DNA of 51,532 nucleotides, from NCBI GenBank assembly GCA_003427395.1, contig BFEA01000075.1:2776407-2827938 (forward strand). Reading direction: 5' to 3'. This DNA is from Chara braunii. Taxonomy: Eukaryota > Streptophyta > Charophyceae > Charales > Characeae. Both the position numbers and the translations under genes were made by a program. This document shows, in pieces, positions 10,970 through 22,460 of this stretch. A model generated the notes under the pieces. The model saw nothing but the letters and a program-made list of their open reading frames with translations, was not told the origin of the DNA and searched no databases. Within the stretch, counting starts at the first letter, position 1. Each line of letters starts with the position of its first letter.

Positions 10970-11262
10970 CTTACCTCCCTTACATTCGAAAGATGGCAAG
11001 GTCTCGGGCGCGAGATTTGAGGTGCTGACACCGAATGGTGGATCGTTCTGCCCGGTTACCAGCCACTTACCGAATGCGAAGAGGGAGGCTTGCCAAGTGT
11101 GTGATGGTTCAGCAAGACGGAATTGTAAGAATGAGCCGACACCGCCCTACTTTTTGGACGGTATGCTTGTGTCGGACGTATCCTCCGTGTCGTGGTCTCG
11201 ATATGCTACATATTGTGTCGGATCGTGTGCGTTGTAGAGGGGAGCATGTAGACAAACACGCA
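10970..11262 (-). other. repeated exon-like unit 2 (minus strand)
   Basis: Minus-strand sequence ending in GGGAG|GTAAGTCGTC, a consensus donor. It aligns with 11327-11560: both contain a GCTTACCACATACGAAAG / CACTTACCGAATGCGAAG-like passage and a GTGATCTCGGTGTG / GTGGTCTCGATATG passage in the same order and spacing (plus-strand readings). Reading frames run through parts of it, but no domain is recognised. Confidence 0.35.
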
Positions 11263-11319
11263 CGAAAGAAGAAGAAGAAGAAGAGGAGGAGGAGAGAAAG
11301 GGGTGAGAATGACGTACCT

Positions 11320-11560
11320 GACCGTGCGGTTGGTAGTGGGATCGGAGAGACATGGGGTGAGTAGCTTCGCCCTTGCACCCGCTGCTTACCACATACGAAA
11401 GTGGAGACTTGCAGGATATCTGGTGCACCCCCCGATGGCACCGTGGGAACAGATCCGTCATCAACCGACTCATTGGGATGCGCACTTGTGCCTGTTGTGT
11501 TCTCCATGCCGTGATCTCGGTGTGTTGCGCCTCATGAAGGATCGTGCAGCGCCGCAGAAC
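11320..11560 (-). other. repeated exon-like unit 3 (minus strand)
   Basis: Second member of the local duplication. It ends on the minus strand in GGTCAG|GTACGTCATTC. An open frame of 165 codons (11147-11644, minus) spans this unit and part of unit 2, but it also reads through a (GAA)n tract as polyserine, which argues against it being a real protein. Unknown function. Confidence 0.3.
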
Positions 11561-11719
11561 GAGAGAGAGAGAGAAACCAGGTAAGTCTCCAAAACCACCG
11601 GTACTTTCGTCAATAGGATGGGTGAAATCGAACAAATCTGTCACTAGAATATGGCGAGGTACACTACTGTACTGGTATTGATAGAATGCAAAAAAATGAC
11701 CGAATGTACACTACTACTA

Positions 11720-11966
11720 TGTATGTGTGTGTGTTAGTATATGTGTGTGTGTGTGCAGCGCCGCAGAATGAGAGAGAGAGAAACCAGGTTCTACTATACT
11801 TGCACTGATAGGATGAAAAGAATAATGAAAGTAGCATTATAACTTGAAAACATGCATTGCCATTTGTGAGTGTATGTGTGTGTTTGTGTACTCGCTTGTG
11901 TGTGTATGTATACGTGTACGTGTGTGAGAGTGTGTGTGTGTGTATGGAACCTACCGTGTATATTAG

Positions 11967-12005
<39 letters not shown>
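11720..12005. repeat. (TG)n and (TA)n simple sequence
   Basis: TG-rich stretches at 11720-11755 and 11870-11945, then a clean (TA)n run at 11970-12004. No gene. Confidence 0.9.
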
Positions 12006-12006
<1 letters not shown>

Positions 12007-12436
12007 TTAAGCCGGGCGGCCCTGCTTTATGCTGAATGGGGCGCATGGTAGTCCTTGGGTGCAAGTGGCATCTGTGTGTTGGGGAACGAGGTTGTGAGCG
12101 AGGTGAGAGACATACCTGGTGCTAGAAGCGTGCGGCATTGGTTGCTGTATGCTCGTACTTCGGGAAAGCTGTTGCCGTCATCATTCGGCATTGTAGTCTA
12201 GGCTAGATAGGATCTGCCATCTGTAGTCTGGGCACCGAGTGCCAGATAATATATCAACATTGGTTCTTTATTAATGATGATGATGAGACTTTACGAGCAT
12301 TGTCAATTATGAGCTCTTGGTGTCTTCTTATTTGGTGAAACTCGTGATGCAATTTTGCTGTTGGTTCGTGGTCACGACTATCTAGTCTTGTGTACATGAT
12401 ACTGTTTGATTTCTGCAGTTGCAATCATTTTATTTG
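12006..12436. other. unassigned sequence with one minus-strand donor-like site
   Basis: No domain recognised. On the minus strand GCACCAG|GTATGTCTC (about 12105-12120) is another good splice-donor match, consistent with the exon-like units on either side. Confidence 0.25.
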
Positions 12437-12439
12437 AAT

Positions 12440-12442
12440 TGA

Positions 12443-12482
<40 letters not shown>

Positions 12483-12525
12483 GTGAATTGATTATTATTA
12501 CTATTATTATTATTATTATTAGTAC

Positions 12526-12556
<31 letters not shown>
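12440..12556. repeat. (ATT)n microsatellite
   Basis: Two ATT runs separated by TGTGAATTGATT, then TTTTATTTTACAG. The final phrase resembles a splice acceptor, but no exon could be confirmed after it. Confidence 0.93.
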
Positions 12557-13430
12557 TTTATTTTACAGACAGACTCATTTTCTTTCACACTTCACATGCA
12601 CATAAACAGGCGGCACAGCGAACCGGCGTTAAGCGCCCACTCAAAACTCAAAGATATGGTAACCGAGAGCACAGTCCGATTCAAGTTCGCTTCAAAGGCT
12701 ATGACGATTCAGCGCTCACACAACTCTCCTTGTTCACATACACAGGATGGCCCTGGATATCCCGCACGCTTGCACACTGACTCTCACACACTCACACACA
12801 CGCTGACTCGACCATGGCTGCTCAACCCTGCTGGCTGTGGCTGCGCAACCTCTTCAGCCCACTTCGTCTTCAGGCAACCTACAGACCACCTTCGCACAAG
12901 ACGTTGTAGCAGCGCTTCCGCGTGGCTTACGCAGCGAATAAATGAATGGTTGGGCGCTGCCTCTTGATTTAACTTTTGTAACTCATTGGTCTGCCCCTTT
13001 TCCAGACCCTTGGTGCACACAGTCCCACACAGTACTTGCTTGACTGGATTCTGACTGACTGGGACCGGTGCCGCTGACTGCATGGGTTTGCACTGCCAAC
13101 TCGATGCAGTCGCACTGTCGACGTAATGCAGTTGGCTCACCACTTGCCCACTTGCCTCTGACTAAACGTGAGACATTCCGAAAGGCCACTTCCGGACCTT
13201 CCGGAAGGCTGTGGACTTGGCCTTTCGGACACCGTAGCAGCTACGACTTTGACCTTTCCAGGCTGTAGCAACTGCGACCTACGGACCCTACGATAGTCTA
13301 CCCACAGTTACAAATACACAGACCATAGGTTCTACTTTCAGGGCCAACACAAATACGCTACACAGGTAAAGTTAGTCTAGGGATCGAGCCCTGGATCTGC
13401 ACTCGCTACTGCGAATAGGTGAATATCGTT
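12557..13430. other. unassigned; short palindromic cluster at 13170-13255
   Basis: No recognisable coding domain. At about 13170-13235, CATTCCGAAAGGCC...GGCCTTTCGG and TTCCGGACCTTCCGGAA make a compact hairpin-rich patch. It resembles in style the subterminal arrays of the hAT-like elements, but no ends were found. Confidence 0.3.
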
Positions 13431-13830
13431 TCAGACAAACAGAAACAAATCAGACATAATAGTCTGACCCAGACAAACAGTCAGTCATCAACAGACAGAC
13501 GAAACAGACGGACGAAACAAACTGACAAATGGACAGACAAACAGTGACAGACAACCGAACACATAGACGGAAAAACACATTCACAGTGATACGGACAGAC
13601 CACAGGCATACACAAATACTGTGACACATGTATCTACGACAGGCATACGTGGATAACACACATATACAAACAGCAGACCTACAGAGACAATGTGACACAC
13701 ACATATACAGTAATATAGAAAACACAAACGACATTGATATACAAGGACACAGACACAGTGGTACAGGTACCTAATGATACACAGATACACATACACATAG
13801 TAAGAGAGACAGAGAAAAGAAGAGAGAGGG
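13431..13830. repeat. CAGACA/ACACATA low-complexity tract
   Basis: A run of degenerate CAGACAAA, CAGACGGA, ACACATATACA and GACACAG motifs. Cysteine/valine-rich minus-strand frames across it arise from the TGTG/TCTG composition. Confidence 0.8.
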
Positions 13831-13851
13831 AAAAGAGGACGAGATACGTAC

Positions 13852-14040
13852 CTGGAAGCGTGAAGAGAGGTCGGCTATGGAGTTGACATCCTGTAGATTG
13901 GTCTTCGAAAGTCGGAGTGAGCCTGTAAAGTGAACACAACTATAGGTAGGGTAGTCGGGTAGAGGAGGCTGGGGGCTGGGCACCAGACAAAGAGGAGTGA
14001 CGTTGTATATTGTGCTGGTGTGGCCTACGGGCTTGGACAT
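13852..14040 (-). CDS. candidate terminal exon of an unknown minus-strand gene
   Basis: An open minus-strand frame begins with ATG at 14040 (MSKPVGHTSTIYNV...) and runs 63 codons to ...LSSRFQ, where CTTCCAG|GTACGTATC is a consensus splice donor. Downstream the frame enters low-complexity sequence, as expected for an intron. An alternative is an internal exon starting after TTCACTTTACAG near 13929. No domain is recognised and no partner exon could be joined, so this is a weak prediction from splice signals and unbiased codon content. Confidence 0.25.
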
Positions 14041-14235
14041 TGGCTTATTACTTGGTTGAATTGCTCAATTTGGATGAACACTTAGTGCATTTGTACTGTT
14101 TGCACATACATGATTTCGCAATTTGGTTTTCTGTATATCGTTCACAATCATATTCCTTACATTTATTATGATTATTATTATAATTATTTATTATTATTGA
14201 TTATTAAAGTATTTGTGATTATTTTGGATATTAAG
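14041..14235. other. AT-rich spacer
   Basis: ATT-rich sequence leading into the second long repeat. Nothing recognised. Confidence 0.5.
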
Positions 14236-14949
14236 TGTCATGGGCTTGGAAAGGAGAGAAAGCAGGGCACTGGAAAGGAAAGGGACACCGTCACCGTATG
14301 GTGGTGCCTACCTCCTTCATCCTTCTCCCTTCTCCTTTGATCTGAACCGTTCATTGTTCTCTTCTCCATATTTATCCAAGATTATTATGATCATTATTGC
14401 CTTTCTCGTTCTTAGGCATTATCTAGCGCTTCCTTGATTGATTGATTGATATCGAAGGAAGTGGGAAAGATCAGATTTGAGAAGTATGGGGCACTGGAGA
14501 GGAGAGAGACATCGTCATCGTGTGATGGTGCCTACCTCCTCCATCCGTCCCCATTCTCCCGTGATTTAATCCCCCCACTTCCCTTTATTTTCACAAACTA
14601 TCTGAAATAGTATGATATCTTTGAATGGAAAGTCTACTCTATGGAAAAGGACGATCAAACAGGCGGAGACAACAGGATGATTGTGGGAGCTCTGCCGGAG
14701 TTCAGGAGGAACTCTGAAGGCAGGGAACCATAAGGTACGCATGTTTCATTTCGTTCCTGTATACCCATACAAGCTATAACCTTCTATTGGATTGCCTGTA
14801 TGGGTGTGTGAGATACTGGTTGTACTTTCTTTCGGACTAAAGTGTATCAAAATGAAAAAGGGTATATGATTGAAGTAAGAATCATGCCTGATGAAAAGAA
14901 GGAACCTAGGAGAACCAAGAAAGAACCTAGTTTGTTTGGGCTTGAGAAA

Positions 14950-16235
14950 CAAAGCCGTGTGATGGAGGCTCCCGTGGGGTCGTCACACTGTTTGCATGAG
15001 CTAACTAAGGTGGATGATGGGATACTCGTCGTCCGAAGTTACCCAACCAGTCATCTGATTAAAATAACAATTTGATGAAACGTCTATTTGACTCCAACGC
15101 TGATTAAGGGAACCTGTCGTGCGGTTTCCTTATTACCTTACAAGCTAGGAAGTAATCCGGTACTCCCGTGGGGTACACATCTTCAATGACTAATAGAAGC
15201 AAAGGTAGTAGGAGGCTCCCGTGAGGCTCTCCTATCGCTGATCTGACTAGACTTGGAAAGGAACTAAGTACTCACCGTGTGTGTACACGAACCCCTGAGT
15301 TTGGGTCGATCTGTCTGACTTCCCGTAGGAGTCGGCATACCTTTTGCTCAATTACGATGCATAAACGGGTAGATGAACTGTCAGGGCAACTTAACCAAGA
15401 GTTGTTTTGATTAATCTCCTACGCATCGAATGGGTAGTAGGATAACTCCTGGGAGGGTTATCCTAATACTTGTTTGATTTGGGGATCGACTAACAAGGAA
15501 AGAATATTAAGTGATTGTGTTTGGATAGTAGAGGGATACTCCCGGGTGAGTAAACCTACTACTTGTTTGGATATATATGACTGATGGATGATATAAATAA
15601 GTACTGACAATCTATTTATTTAACATTGAAGCAGAATATGGGAAGCTCCCGTGGGGTCATCCCATTATTTGCTTGGCCTCATCTTAACAAGCCAGGTAAA
15701 GATACTCCAGCGAAAGGAGTACCTGGTGTTTGTCTGAGTCCGCTGACATAATCCTAGCTCGTCTGACTCTGAGAAAGTAGTAGAGTGACTCCCGTGGGGT
15801 TATCCTATTACACTTTTGAGGATAGGCTGGATTTTGATCAAGGGGTAATAGGAGGCTTCCGTGAAGACCACTTGTTAGTATTGATACTTGGATCTTGAAT
15901 GTTTCTGAACATTGGAACAAGTGCTGAGATGCTTCGACAAGGGTCTCTCAACTAATTGTTTTTGACTAATAAACTGATACTCCCCTGTAAGTTATCCGAA
16001 CGCTTGTACAAGAGTGCTTAAATTGCTTGATTGCATGAGGACTGCATGGACTTTGAAGAGTGGTTGAGTGCTCCCGTGGAAACTACTCAACTACTCATCT
16101 GACTAAATGACTGTTTGAAATTGATCAAATTGTGGAAGATTCCCGGGTGAATCAACCCACTACTTGCGTATGTAAGGACAAGAAGAAGAGAAAGGAAAAA
16201 GTGAGTACTCCAGAGGGAGTTACTCCAAAGATCCT
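14950..16235. repeat. degenerate stem-loop array in long repeat copy 2
   Basis: At least ten units on the plan AGTAGGA-x-CTCCCGTGGGG-x-TCCTATTACTTG. The best hairpin is 15434-15469: GTAGTAGGATAAC pairs with GTTATCCTAATAC (12 of 13) around the loop TCCTGGGAGG. Others lie near 14967, 15161, 15208, 15526, 15640, 15775, 15843, 16067 and 16139. Loops here are mostly CTCCCGTGGGG, whereas many loops in copy 1 are CTCATGTGTGAG. Confidence 0.65.
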
Positions 16236-16400
16236 AAAAGAAGAAGAATAAGAGGCAAATACCGCGGAGGAAAAAAAATAGAAAAGAAGAAGCTTTGCGT
16301 AGCCTCAGTTCATTGATAGACTCCTAAGGGAGAAACCGCCAATGACATGAATTGATTTCAGTCAGATTACCGCATAAGCACCAAAGGGTGTGCTTATCCG

Positions 16401-16947
16401 AGAGAAGGTTAACAACAATCGTATTTTTCATCACCACTTCAGGACACCCTTCACCACTTCAGCATGCAACCTGCCTAAACAAGTGGTTTTCAGGGTCTTC
16501 GGACCTTTCACCACTAAAGGACCATTAAGGTATGAAAATCCTGAATGGTCGTGAAGTGGTGAAAACTCCAAAGACCCTAAAAACCACCTGTTTAGGCAGG
16601 CTGCATCCTCAAGTGGTGAAGGGTGGTTTTCATGGTCTACGGACCTTTCACCACTTCAGAACCATTCAGGATTTCAGACTGCCCAAAAATTTCACTTGAC
16701 CACTTCAAGACACCCTTCACCATTTCAGGATGCGGCCTGCCTAAACAGGTGGTTTTCAGGGTCTTCGGACCTTTCACCACTTCAGGACACCCTTCACCAC
16801 TTCAGGATGCAGCTTGCCTAAACAGGTGGTTTTCAGGGTCTTCGGACCTTTCACCACTTCAGAACCATTCAGGATTTTCAGACTGCCAAAAACTCTCACT
16901 TCAGAATTTTCATTCCTAAATTTTCAGCTACCCGATAACCGCTTGTT
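16401..16947. mobile_element. foldback transposon, copy 1 (9-bp target duplication)
   Basis: A 547-bp element flanked by GCTTATCCG at 16392-16400 and again at 16948-16956. The ends are AGAGAAGGTTAACAAC and (reverse complement of the right end) AACAAGCGGTTATCGG, a poor inverted match. The interior consists of direct and inverted copies of one module (CACCACTTCAGGA, GGTGGTTTTCAGGGTCTTCG, TGCCTAAACAGG), so transcripts would fold into long hairpins. Nine-bp duplications are typical of Mutator-like elements; that family label is tentative. The paralogous position in long repeat copy 1 (about 3690-3725) lacks the insertion. Confidence 0.75.
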
Positions 16948-18289
16948 GCTTATCCGCATGAAAGAAAATGCAAGGACTGAGAGTAGGGGAAATATGAGTT
17001 CCCTAAGACAACTTAGGACATAGGCAAGAGACTCCTTGAACAAAAGAAGGAAGATTGACAGACGACTTAGGGTAGGTAGAAGCTAGATTTTGAAATGTTG
17101 ATCGTAAAAGCTCACAGTACCAGATCTAAGGGCTTGACCCTTAGATATCAATATGTGGGAAATCAAGTGAGAGTGTTGAATCTTTGTTGACCTGTGTATT
17201 TTGGTCTACTGCAATTGAAGGAGAAGTCCTACAAAGAAGACTCAAATTTTCTGTTATCTCTCGATCAGGTAGGTAGTTGTCAATTCAACTTTTCCCCCTT
17301 GACTTGATACCCATGTCTAAAGGCAAACCCTGTGGTCAGTAAAACTGTCACATGTGGTCATTGCCTAAATGGTCCTAGTCACTCTCAAGGGTCCTTTGAA
17401 GGAATGTGAGGGGGCTGGGCTTACGTCTCAGGAAAGATAGAGTTGTCATACATGGTTTGGAAAGTGATGGACAATGTTTAAGGTGTGGATTGATGGTTGA
17501 CGTCGTTAGTGCATGACATGTGGTTTGTCTTTGCATTATTCTGTGCAGGTCTGTTTTGTTCGTGATTTTGGGGTTGAACTGGACCTAATCTGTTTGAAGA
17601 GTCCTGGACGCATAACACTTGTGAAAGTGGGAAGGGTTCCAAGCGGTAATACCTCCATATTCCTTATCAGTCTTATATAACTTCTATACTATCTGATGTT
17701 CAGTTATATGTTAAGTAGAATAAAATGCCCTTGGTAGTGAAAATGTTTGATTGATACTTTGATCATAGTGGCTAGAAGAATAAAATATTTTGGATGTAGA
17801 AGCGGAAATGAACGGCCTTCTAAGAGTTCGACCTGAATATCTGACGGGTAAGTTCTAGGCGTCTTACCGCGCGTACCCCATTTTGTGCTACAACGATCGA
17901 GAAAACGCCCTCGGCCGACCTACCTCTACAAAGGCATGTAAAACCCTTCGCATGTGGGCCGGTAGCTCAGCAGGATACGCCTACCTAAGGGTGGTGACAG
18001 CCCCTTGGGTAGAGGTAAGTTGTACCTCGCGACGTCCCGACCTGTCGCAGAGCATCGTGAGAGGTATAACACGAGCGCACGGTCGGAGTGGTGACTGATT
18101 CTTTGCAGACGAAACATTCCGTGTGACACGACCGTGAGGTTCAGCGCTCCCCGTCAGGGCGCGGGACCGCCACGCGCGACAATGCAACAAACTCGAGTAA
18201 GAAAAAAAAAAGAAAAAAAGGGTAATATTATCATAATAATTGAAAAACTATTTAAAAATAATTTTTTAATTTCTTATTCTCTTGAAGTT

Positions 18290-18505
18290 TTCTTCAAGGT
18301 TTTTTATTTTCAAATCGAGCTTGGTTGGGAATTCGGGTATGACGCCCACACAAAAGTTGTTTGTATCATTATTCTATACAACATATATTTTTTCAGAGTT
18401 TTTGGATTTTTTGGATTTTTTTTTTTTACGTACATGTACACACGATTTTGGGTTTATACACATACGCCGAAATACGTATGCGTACGCGTACGGGGTGCTA
18501 CCCAA
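18290..18505. mobile_element. hAT-like MITE, 5'-truncated copy E (CGTACG array)
   Basis: The core (about 18299-18425: CACAAAAGTTGTTTGTATCA, then ATTTTTTCAGAGTTTTTGGA) aligns with the cores of copies C and D. It is followed by a CGTA/TACG palindrome cluster and the family right end GGGTGCTACCCAA at 18493-18505. The left end is missing where it abuts the long repeat, so no target duplication can be shown. Confidence 0.55.
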
Positions 18506-20800
18506 CTTCCGCCATAACATATGAAGATATACCGCGCGAGACAGATACCTTGAAAATAAATCCCAATGTGAATATAGACCAAGGAAATGGCATACGCAAA
18601 CGTCGATGTGTGCGCGCGCGCAAAAAAAAAAGGGAGATTTTTTCATCCTTAGGATAAGCAAAATCGAAATGAACCTATTGGTAGAATATGAAAATATACA
18701 CTGCTTTCCAACCATTCACGCATGGAGAAAGATAGATGCTTCTTTCATTGGTAGGATGAGGAAAAATCGGAATGAATTTTCCGCTAGAACATGGGAAGAT
18801 ACAACCATGCAAAAGGCTGTACGACTCTAGCACCATAGCTAGGTGAACCCCGCTTTCCGCTACTCCTCAATTTCTCTAGTCCTCTTCCTTCCTTCTCTAT
18901 TCCTTGTCCACAATTCTCGTTAACGTTTCGCACCGTCTTCCCGCTCGCTTCCACTTGCGTAGCGGCCCGTTCCTAACCACAAGAATTGTCCATGGCTGTC
19001 AACATGACCATGTCCAATCCTAGAAGAAGTCATATCAACAAGATGAAGGCCTCGATGATGACAAACCCCGATAGCCATGGAGGACCAACACCCCTTGGAA
19101 CATGGCTACAAAGACCTTGGACTATGGATGCCAACTTATCCCCTTCTCTCTCGTCGTCCTCAACTACCTTGTCAGTTTCTCCGTCGCCTGTCGGAACACA
19201 CCTACAACCTCCCAGCATCTTCAACCCCACAATCGCTTCCAAACTCGGAACGTTCACTTCTTCTAGTTAGCGCAAGCTAACGCTCGATTTACCCACCCGG
19301 AAACCACTCTCATGGGAAATGAAAACCTGGTGGCATGGTTGAGTTCTCCTTTTTATGCCAATGGAACTGGCAGAGCCTTGAGGTATCGTCATCGAACTGA
19401 CCGACCCTGGGTACAACAAAGTTGCTCTGTGTCACTCTTCTTCTTCATCTATTTCAAGTGGAAATCGAACTCGGGTTTATATGTTAATAGCTCAGTGGTG
19501 TAGGAACTAAGCTAAGCCCGTTGATTCCATGACCGAGCATGGAACCGAATGCAGGGGTCATGCAAGTCTTCTCTGTATCGTTCAAATTTTAACGGATGTC
19601 CCGAAGGAACAAGCTGCTGCCGAGGCCTTGGGATGTCACCATCAATCTGAATGGTGCCGAGTAATTCATAAATATCTTATTCCTTCACCTTATTGCATCT
19701 GGATTCAAACTTTGGACGATGCTTCAGCAGTTTTTGGGTATACCCACTGATCTAGGTCATCAATTTCAAGACCGGTCTTGATACCGGTAGCGGTGTTGTG
19801 TCCCAAACGTGCGCAAAAAAATTGAAATAACTAAAATAAAAGTACAAAGAGTAACAAGATAATGATATGGGAAGGGAGACATGCTGCTTAGAGGGGGAGG
19901 GAGAATCGTTGGCATACCTCTCGGTCCTGACAATTGTGCCCATGGTTGGGACGGACGACAAAACGAAGGGAGATAGCCTTGCAAGCCTAAGGCCGTCAAC
20001 CCCATGGTTTTCTTCAAGCTACTCCATCACTTTTTCGCTACCACCCACTGATTTCGATCCCTGTATCTGTCGTATAGAAGTCGGTCACCGCAACCAATAA
20101 CATTAGCCCTAAGGTTGGCACTAGCACTAGCAATAATCTATATAAACGGGTAACGTACTGTACGTGGGCCTACAAAAGCATCCCAAGGCCACATCTTGGC
20201 CTACCGACCGAACCCACGGCTGCCACACGCTAACACCCGTCACGCCAAACGTCACACTTTTACCATTTTTGCAGCAAAGACTCAAACTCTATCCAGGCCG
20301 AACTCTGTTTACACATGCCTTTGCCAAGGCCGCAGAAAAGTTTTCATCGGCAACCAACCACAACAGGCGCCCTACTGCACTGTGTGCCACAGTCAAACGT
20401 ACTGACAAAAAAAATTTCACATAATCCTAGTTTAATCAGAACAAAGAATTAATCGACAACTGCCGATTTCTTACAATCATCAACAAGAAAAAGAAGATCA
20501 CACCCGCTTTCAAAACTGAGCGCCCATACACAACCTATTTTCAGTCAAACATTCGATCGACCTAAAGCAAATGCTACTGCGTCTCGAGCGACACTCTCAA
20601 TTCAAGTCAAAACTTATTCTCTATCACTTGCAAAAAAACAGGGTGGATACCCTTACAAGAGTATTCGCGCAAACACCGCTACTCTACCCTAACCCCACAA
20701 ATATCGCCGATTATATCGGTAAGGGTTTTCTTAGGGTTTTTTCTAGGACTTACAGTTCTCCTAACGCCCCTCCTCACCTACCTCCTCTCGCCGGGCACCT
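18506..20800. other. unresolved region, possibly retroelement 5' flank
   Basis: Contains two more TAGGATGAG...AACATG short repeats (18645-18805) and several open frames of 60-95 codons in competing phases (18986-19270, 19312-19503, 19529-19750). I could not assign any of them to a family. From 20.1 kb the sequence leads into the gypsy gag region and may include part of its long terminal repeat or leader, but no repeat pair was identified. Confidence 0.3.
20139..20146 (+). promoter_or_regulatory. candidate TATA box upstream of the gypsy element
   Basis: TATATAAA, followed by ACGGGTAACG, sits about 670 bp before the first gag-like frame. This position suits a promoter in a 5' long terminal repeat or leader, but the motif is common by chance in AT-rich DNA. 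Confidence 0.25.
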
Positions 20801-21279
20801 TGGACCCGAATGGATCCTCTACCCTTGACCGGCTTCGCGCCACCCTCTCACGCGCGACCCTCTTGTCATGGAGCGCACCGACTCACGACTACCAACTCTG
20901 CTCCCGTTATCCCGTCCCTCTCACTGGTGAGCCTTTTTCTCCACACACCAGCCCATCTCTTTCCCCACCTCCCGCCATGTCTACTCCCATCCATCCACCG
21001 CACATGGACGGGAGTTTATCCGAGGAGATTGTTGCGGCACCATCCATCTCTCAGGCGCCCATTAAGCCAATGATTTTTTGTCAGGCCCGTATGGACCTTG
21101 AGACCGTCCTTGCAGCCCTCCTCACACCAATGCAAGCGCACCTCGATGCGCTTGGACCCATACAGGCGCAACTTAATGCGCTCGCCCTTCACGTCAACCT
21201 CCTCAAGGGATCTCCTCATCGTTCGTCTCATCGCTCTCACGCTCCATCCTCGTCCGACTTCCAGTCCGGTTCCCCATGA
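20800..21279 (+). pseudogene. gag: gypsy gag, N-terminal part
   Basis: A proline/serine-rich stretch is followed by an amphipathic segment (LTPMQAHLDALGPIQAQLNA and similar heptads, about codons 108-135) that looks like the coiled coil often found at the start of plant chromovirus gag proteins. It is 159 codons long to a stop at 21279. From there to about 22100 the sequence is proline-rich in several frames, with Ns at 21370, 21373 and 21390. Gag would form the virus-like particle that packages element RNA. Identification rests on position before the capsid-like segment and knuckle. Confidence 0.5.
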
Positions 21280-22104
21280 CTCTAGACAAGGAGACGTGGT
21301 GGTTCCCCCTCCTCCGCGGCTCAAGCTCAACACTCACCCTCAACAGTGGCAAGTGTCATTGTCGCGCAGNCCNCCCCGTTTGTTGCAGCNCCTCTATCGG
21401 CCCCCGCCGCTCCTACCACTTCGACGATGGTCGTAGGCACTGCCCGCCATATACCATTATTTGGCCAGGCAGTCTGATCTACACATACCGATGCTGCTTC
21501 ACAACTCCTCGCACTGGTCGCAACATTACAGCTCGGAGCACTCCCTCCCCTTCCTGTCTCCTCACTTCCCCCACAGGGAACCCTTCAGTTTGTGACTCCT
21601 CCCCCCGTTAGGGTACCCTACCCGACTCCTCCACCTCCGACCCTTTATACCCAACGCGTGGCTACTCTGCAAGCCACCATTGTGCAGGCGAACTTACTTT
21701 GCGACAACCTCACCCCTCTCAGGTTGTTCACCCTTCTTCCTCATTTACCACCCCTTCCACTTCTAGCATGTAGGTTCGCTTCCCTCGATCTGCTTCCTCC
21801 ACTCTCTCTTCTTACCTCGCCACTCGTTTACAGCTTCCTGCGGTCATCGCCTCCACATCTACACTTTCCCCTGCTTGTGGCTACGACCCACAGCTTATTC
21901 CCACTCCCACCCCTATACCGGCCCCCACCTTTGCCGCCACAGTGCAGGCACCCCAACCACTCTCCCCTCGCCGTCAATACATCGGATCCCCCCTTGTGCG
22001 TCGGTGAGATATACCCGACTACGATGGCATACTTCGTGTGTCGCAATAGCCACAGATAGTCATCCCAGGAGATGTGATGCGATGTGCTCACAACCACACT
22101 TCAT

Positions 22105-22460
22105 GCTAGCCCTTCCTACGTGTGGGAACACTACTATACCCATCGTTGGCGCACAGGTGAGACTCCCACCTTCGCTGATTTCACAACATTTCTCTAGAAC
22201 CGCTTCGGTTCTGGGCATGCTGCCACTAATGCCCTAACCCGCATCACCCAGACAAAATGGTGAAGGTCAAGCCTTGCGAGTGACTTAGAGCGGCACATCC
22301 GGGTGTTTCAGGACGCCCGCCTCACGTGTGATGAAATGTTCCTCTCGGAGGTCATTCTCATCAACAGATTTCTTTACAGTCTCCCGGCTGACAACCGCCT
22401 GAACTTGTGGAGAAGGTCATTCTCATTGGCAGCCCAAGTGTACAATGCCGCTTGCCAGTA
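22105..22460 (+). pseudogene. gag: gypsy gag capsid-like domain
   Basis: A single plus-strand frame with two internal stops reads SYVWEHYYTHRWRTGETPTF, then FADFTTFL, NRFGSGHAATNALTRITQ and LASDLERHIRVFQDARLT. This matches the retrotransposon gag pattern of W..F...F..RF followed by L..L.Q and a helical tail. Stops fall after FTTFL and after TKW. The frame continues to LPADNRLNLWRR, and the coding signal fades before the foldback insertion. Confidence 0.7.

Larger units (their letters stand above)
14236..18190. repeat. long non-coding repeat, copy 2 (about 3.95 kb)
   Basis: Paralogue of 1.05-5.37 kb in the same orientation. It carries the leader GGAGAGGAGAGAGACATCGT / GATGGTGCCTACCTCC twice (about 14240-14310 and 14485-14545). 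It keeps the GGAGTTCAGGAGGAACTCTG hairpin region (about 14697), the stem-loop array, the GTGGTCAGTAAAACTGTCAC block (about 17332) and the GC-rich end. A foldback transposon at 16401-16947 interrupts it. No conserved long reading frame spans the two copies, so a protein-coding role is not supported. Element class unknown. Confidence 0.7.
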
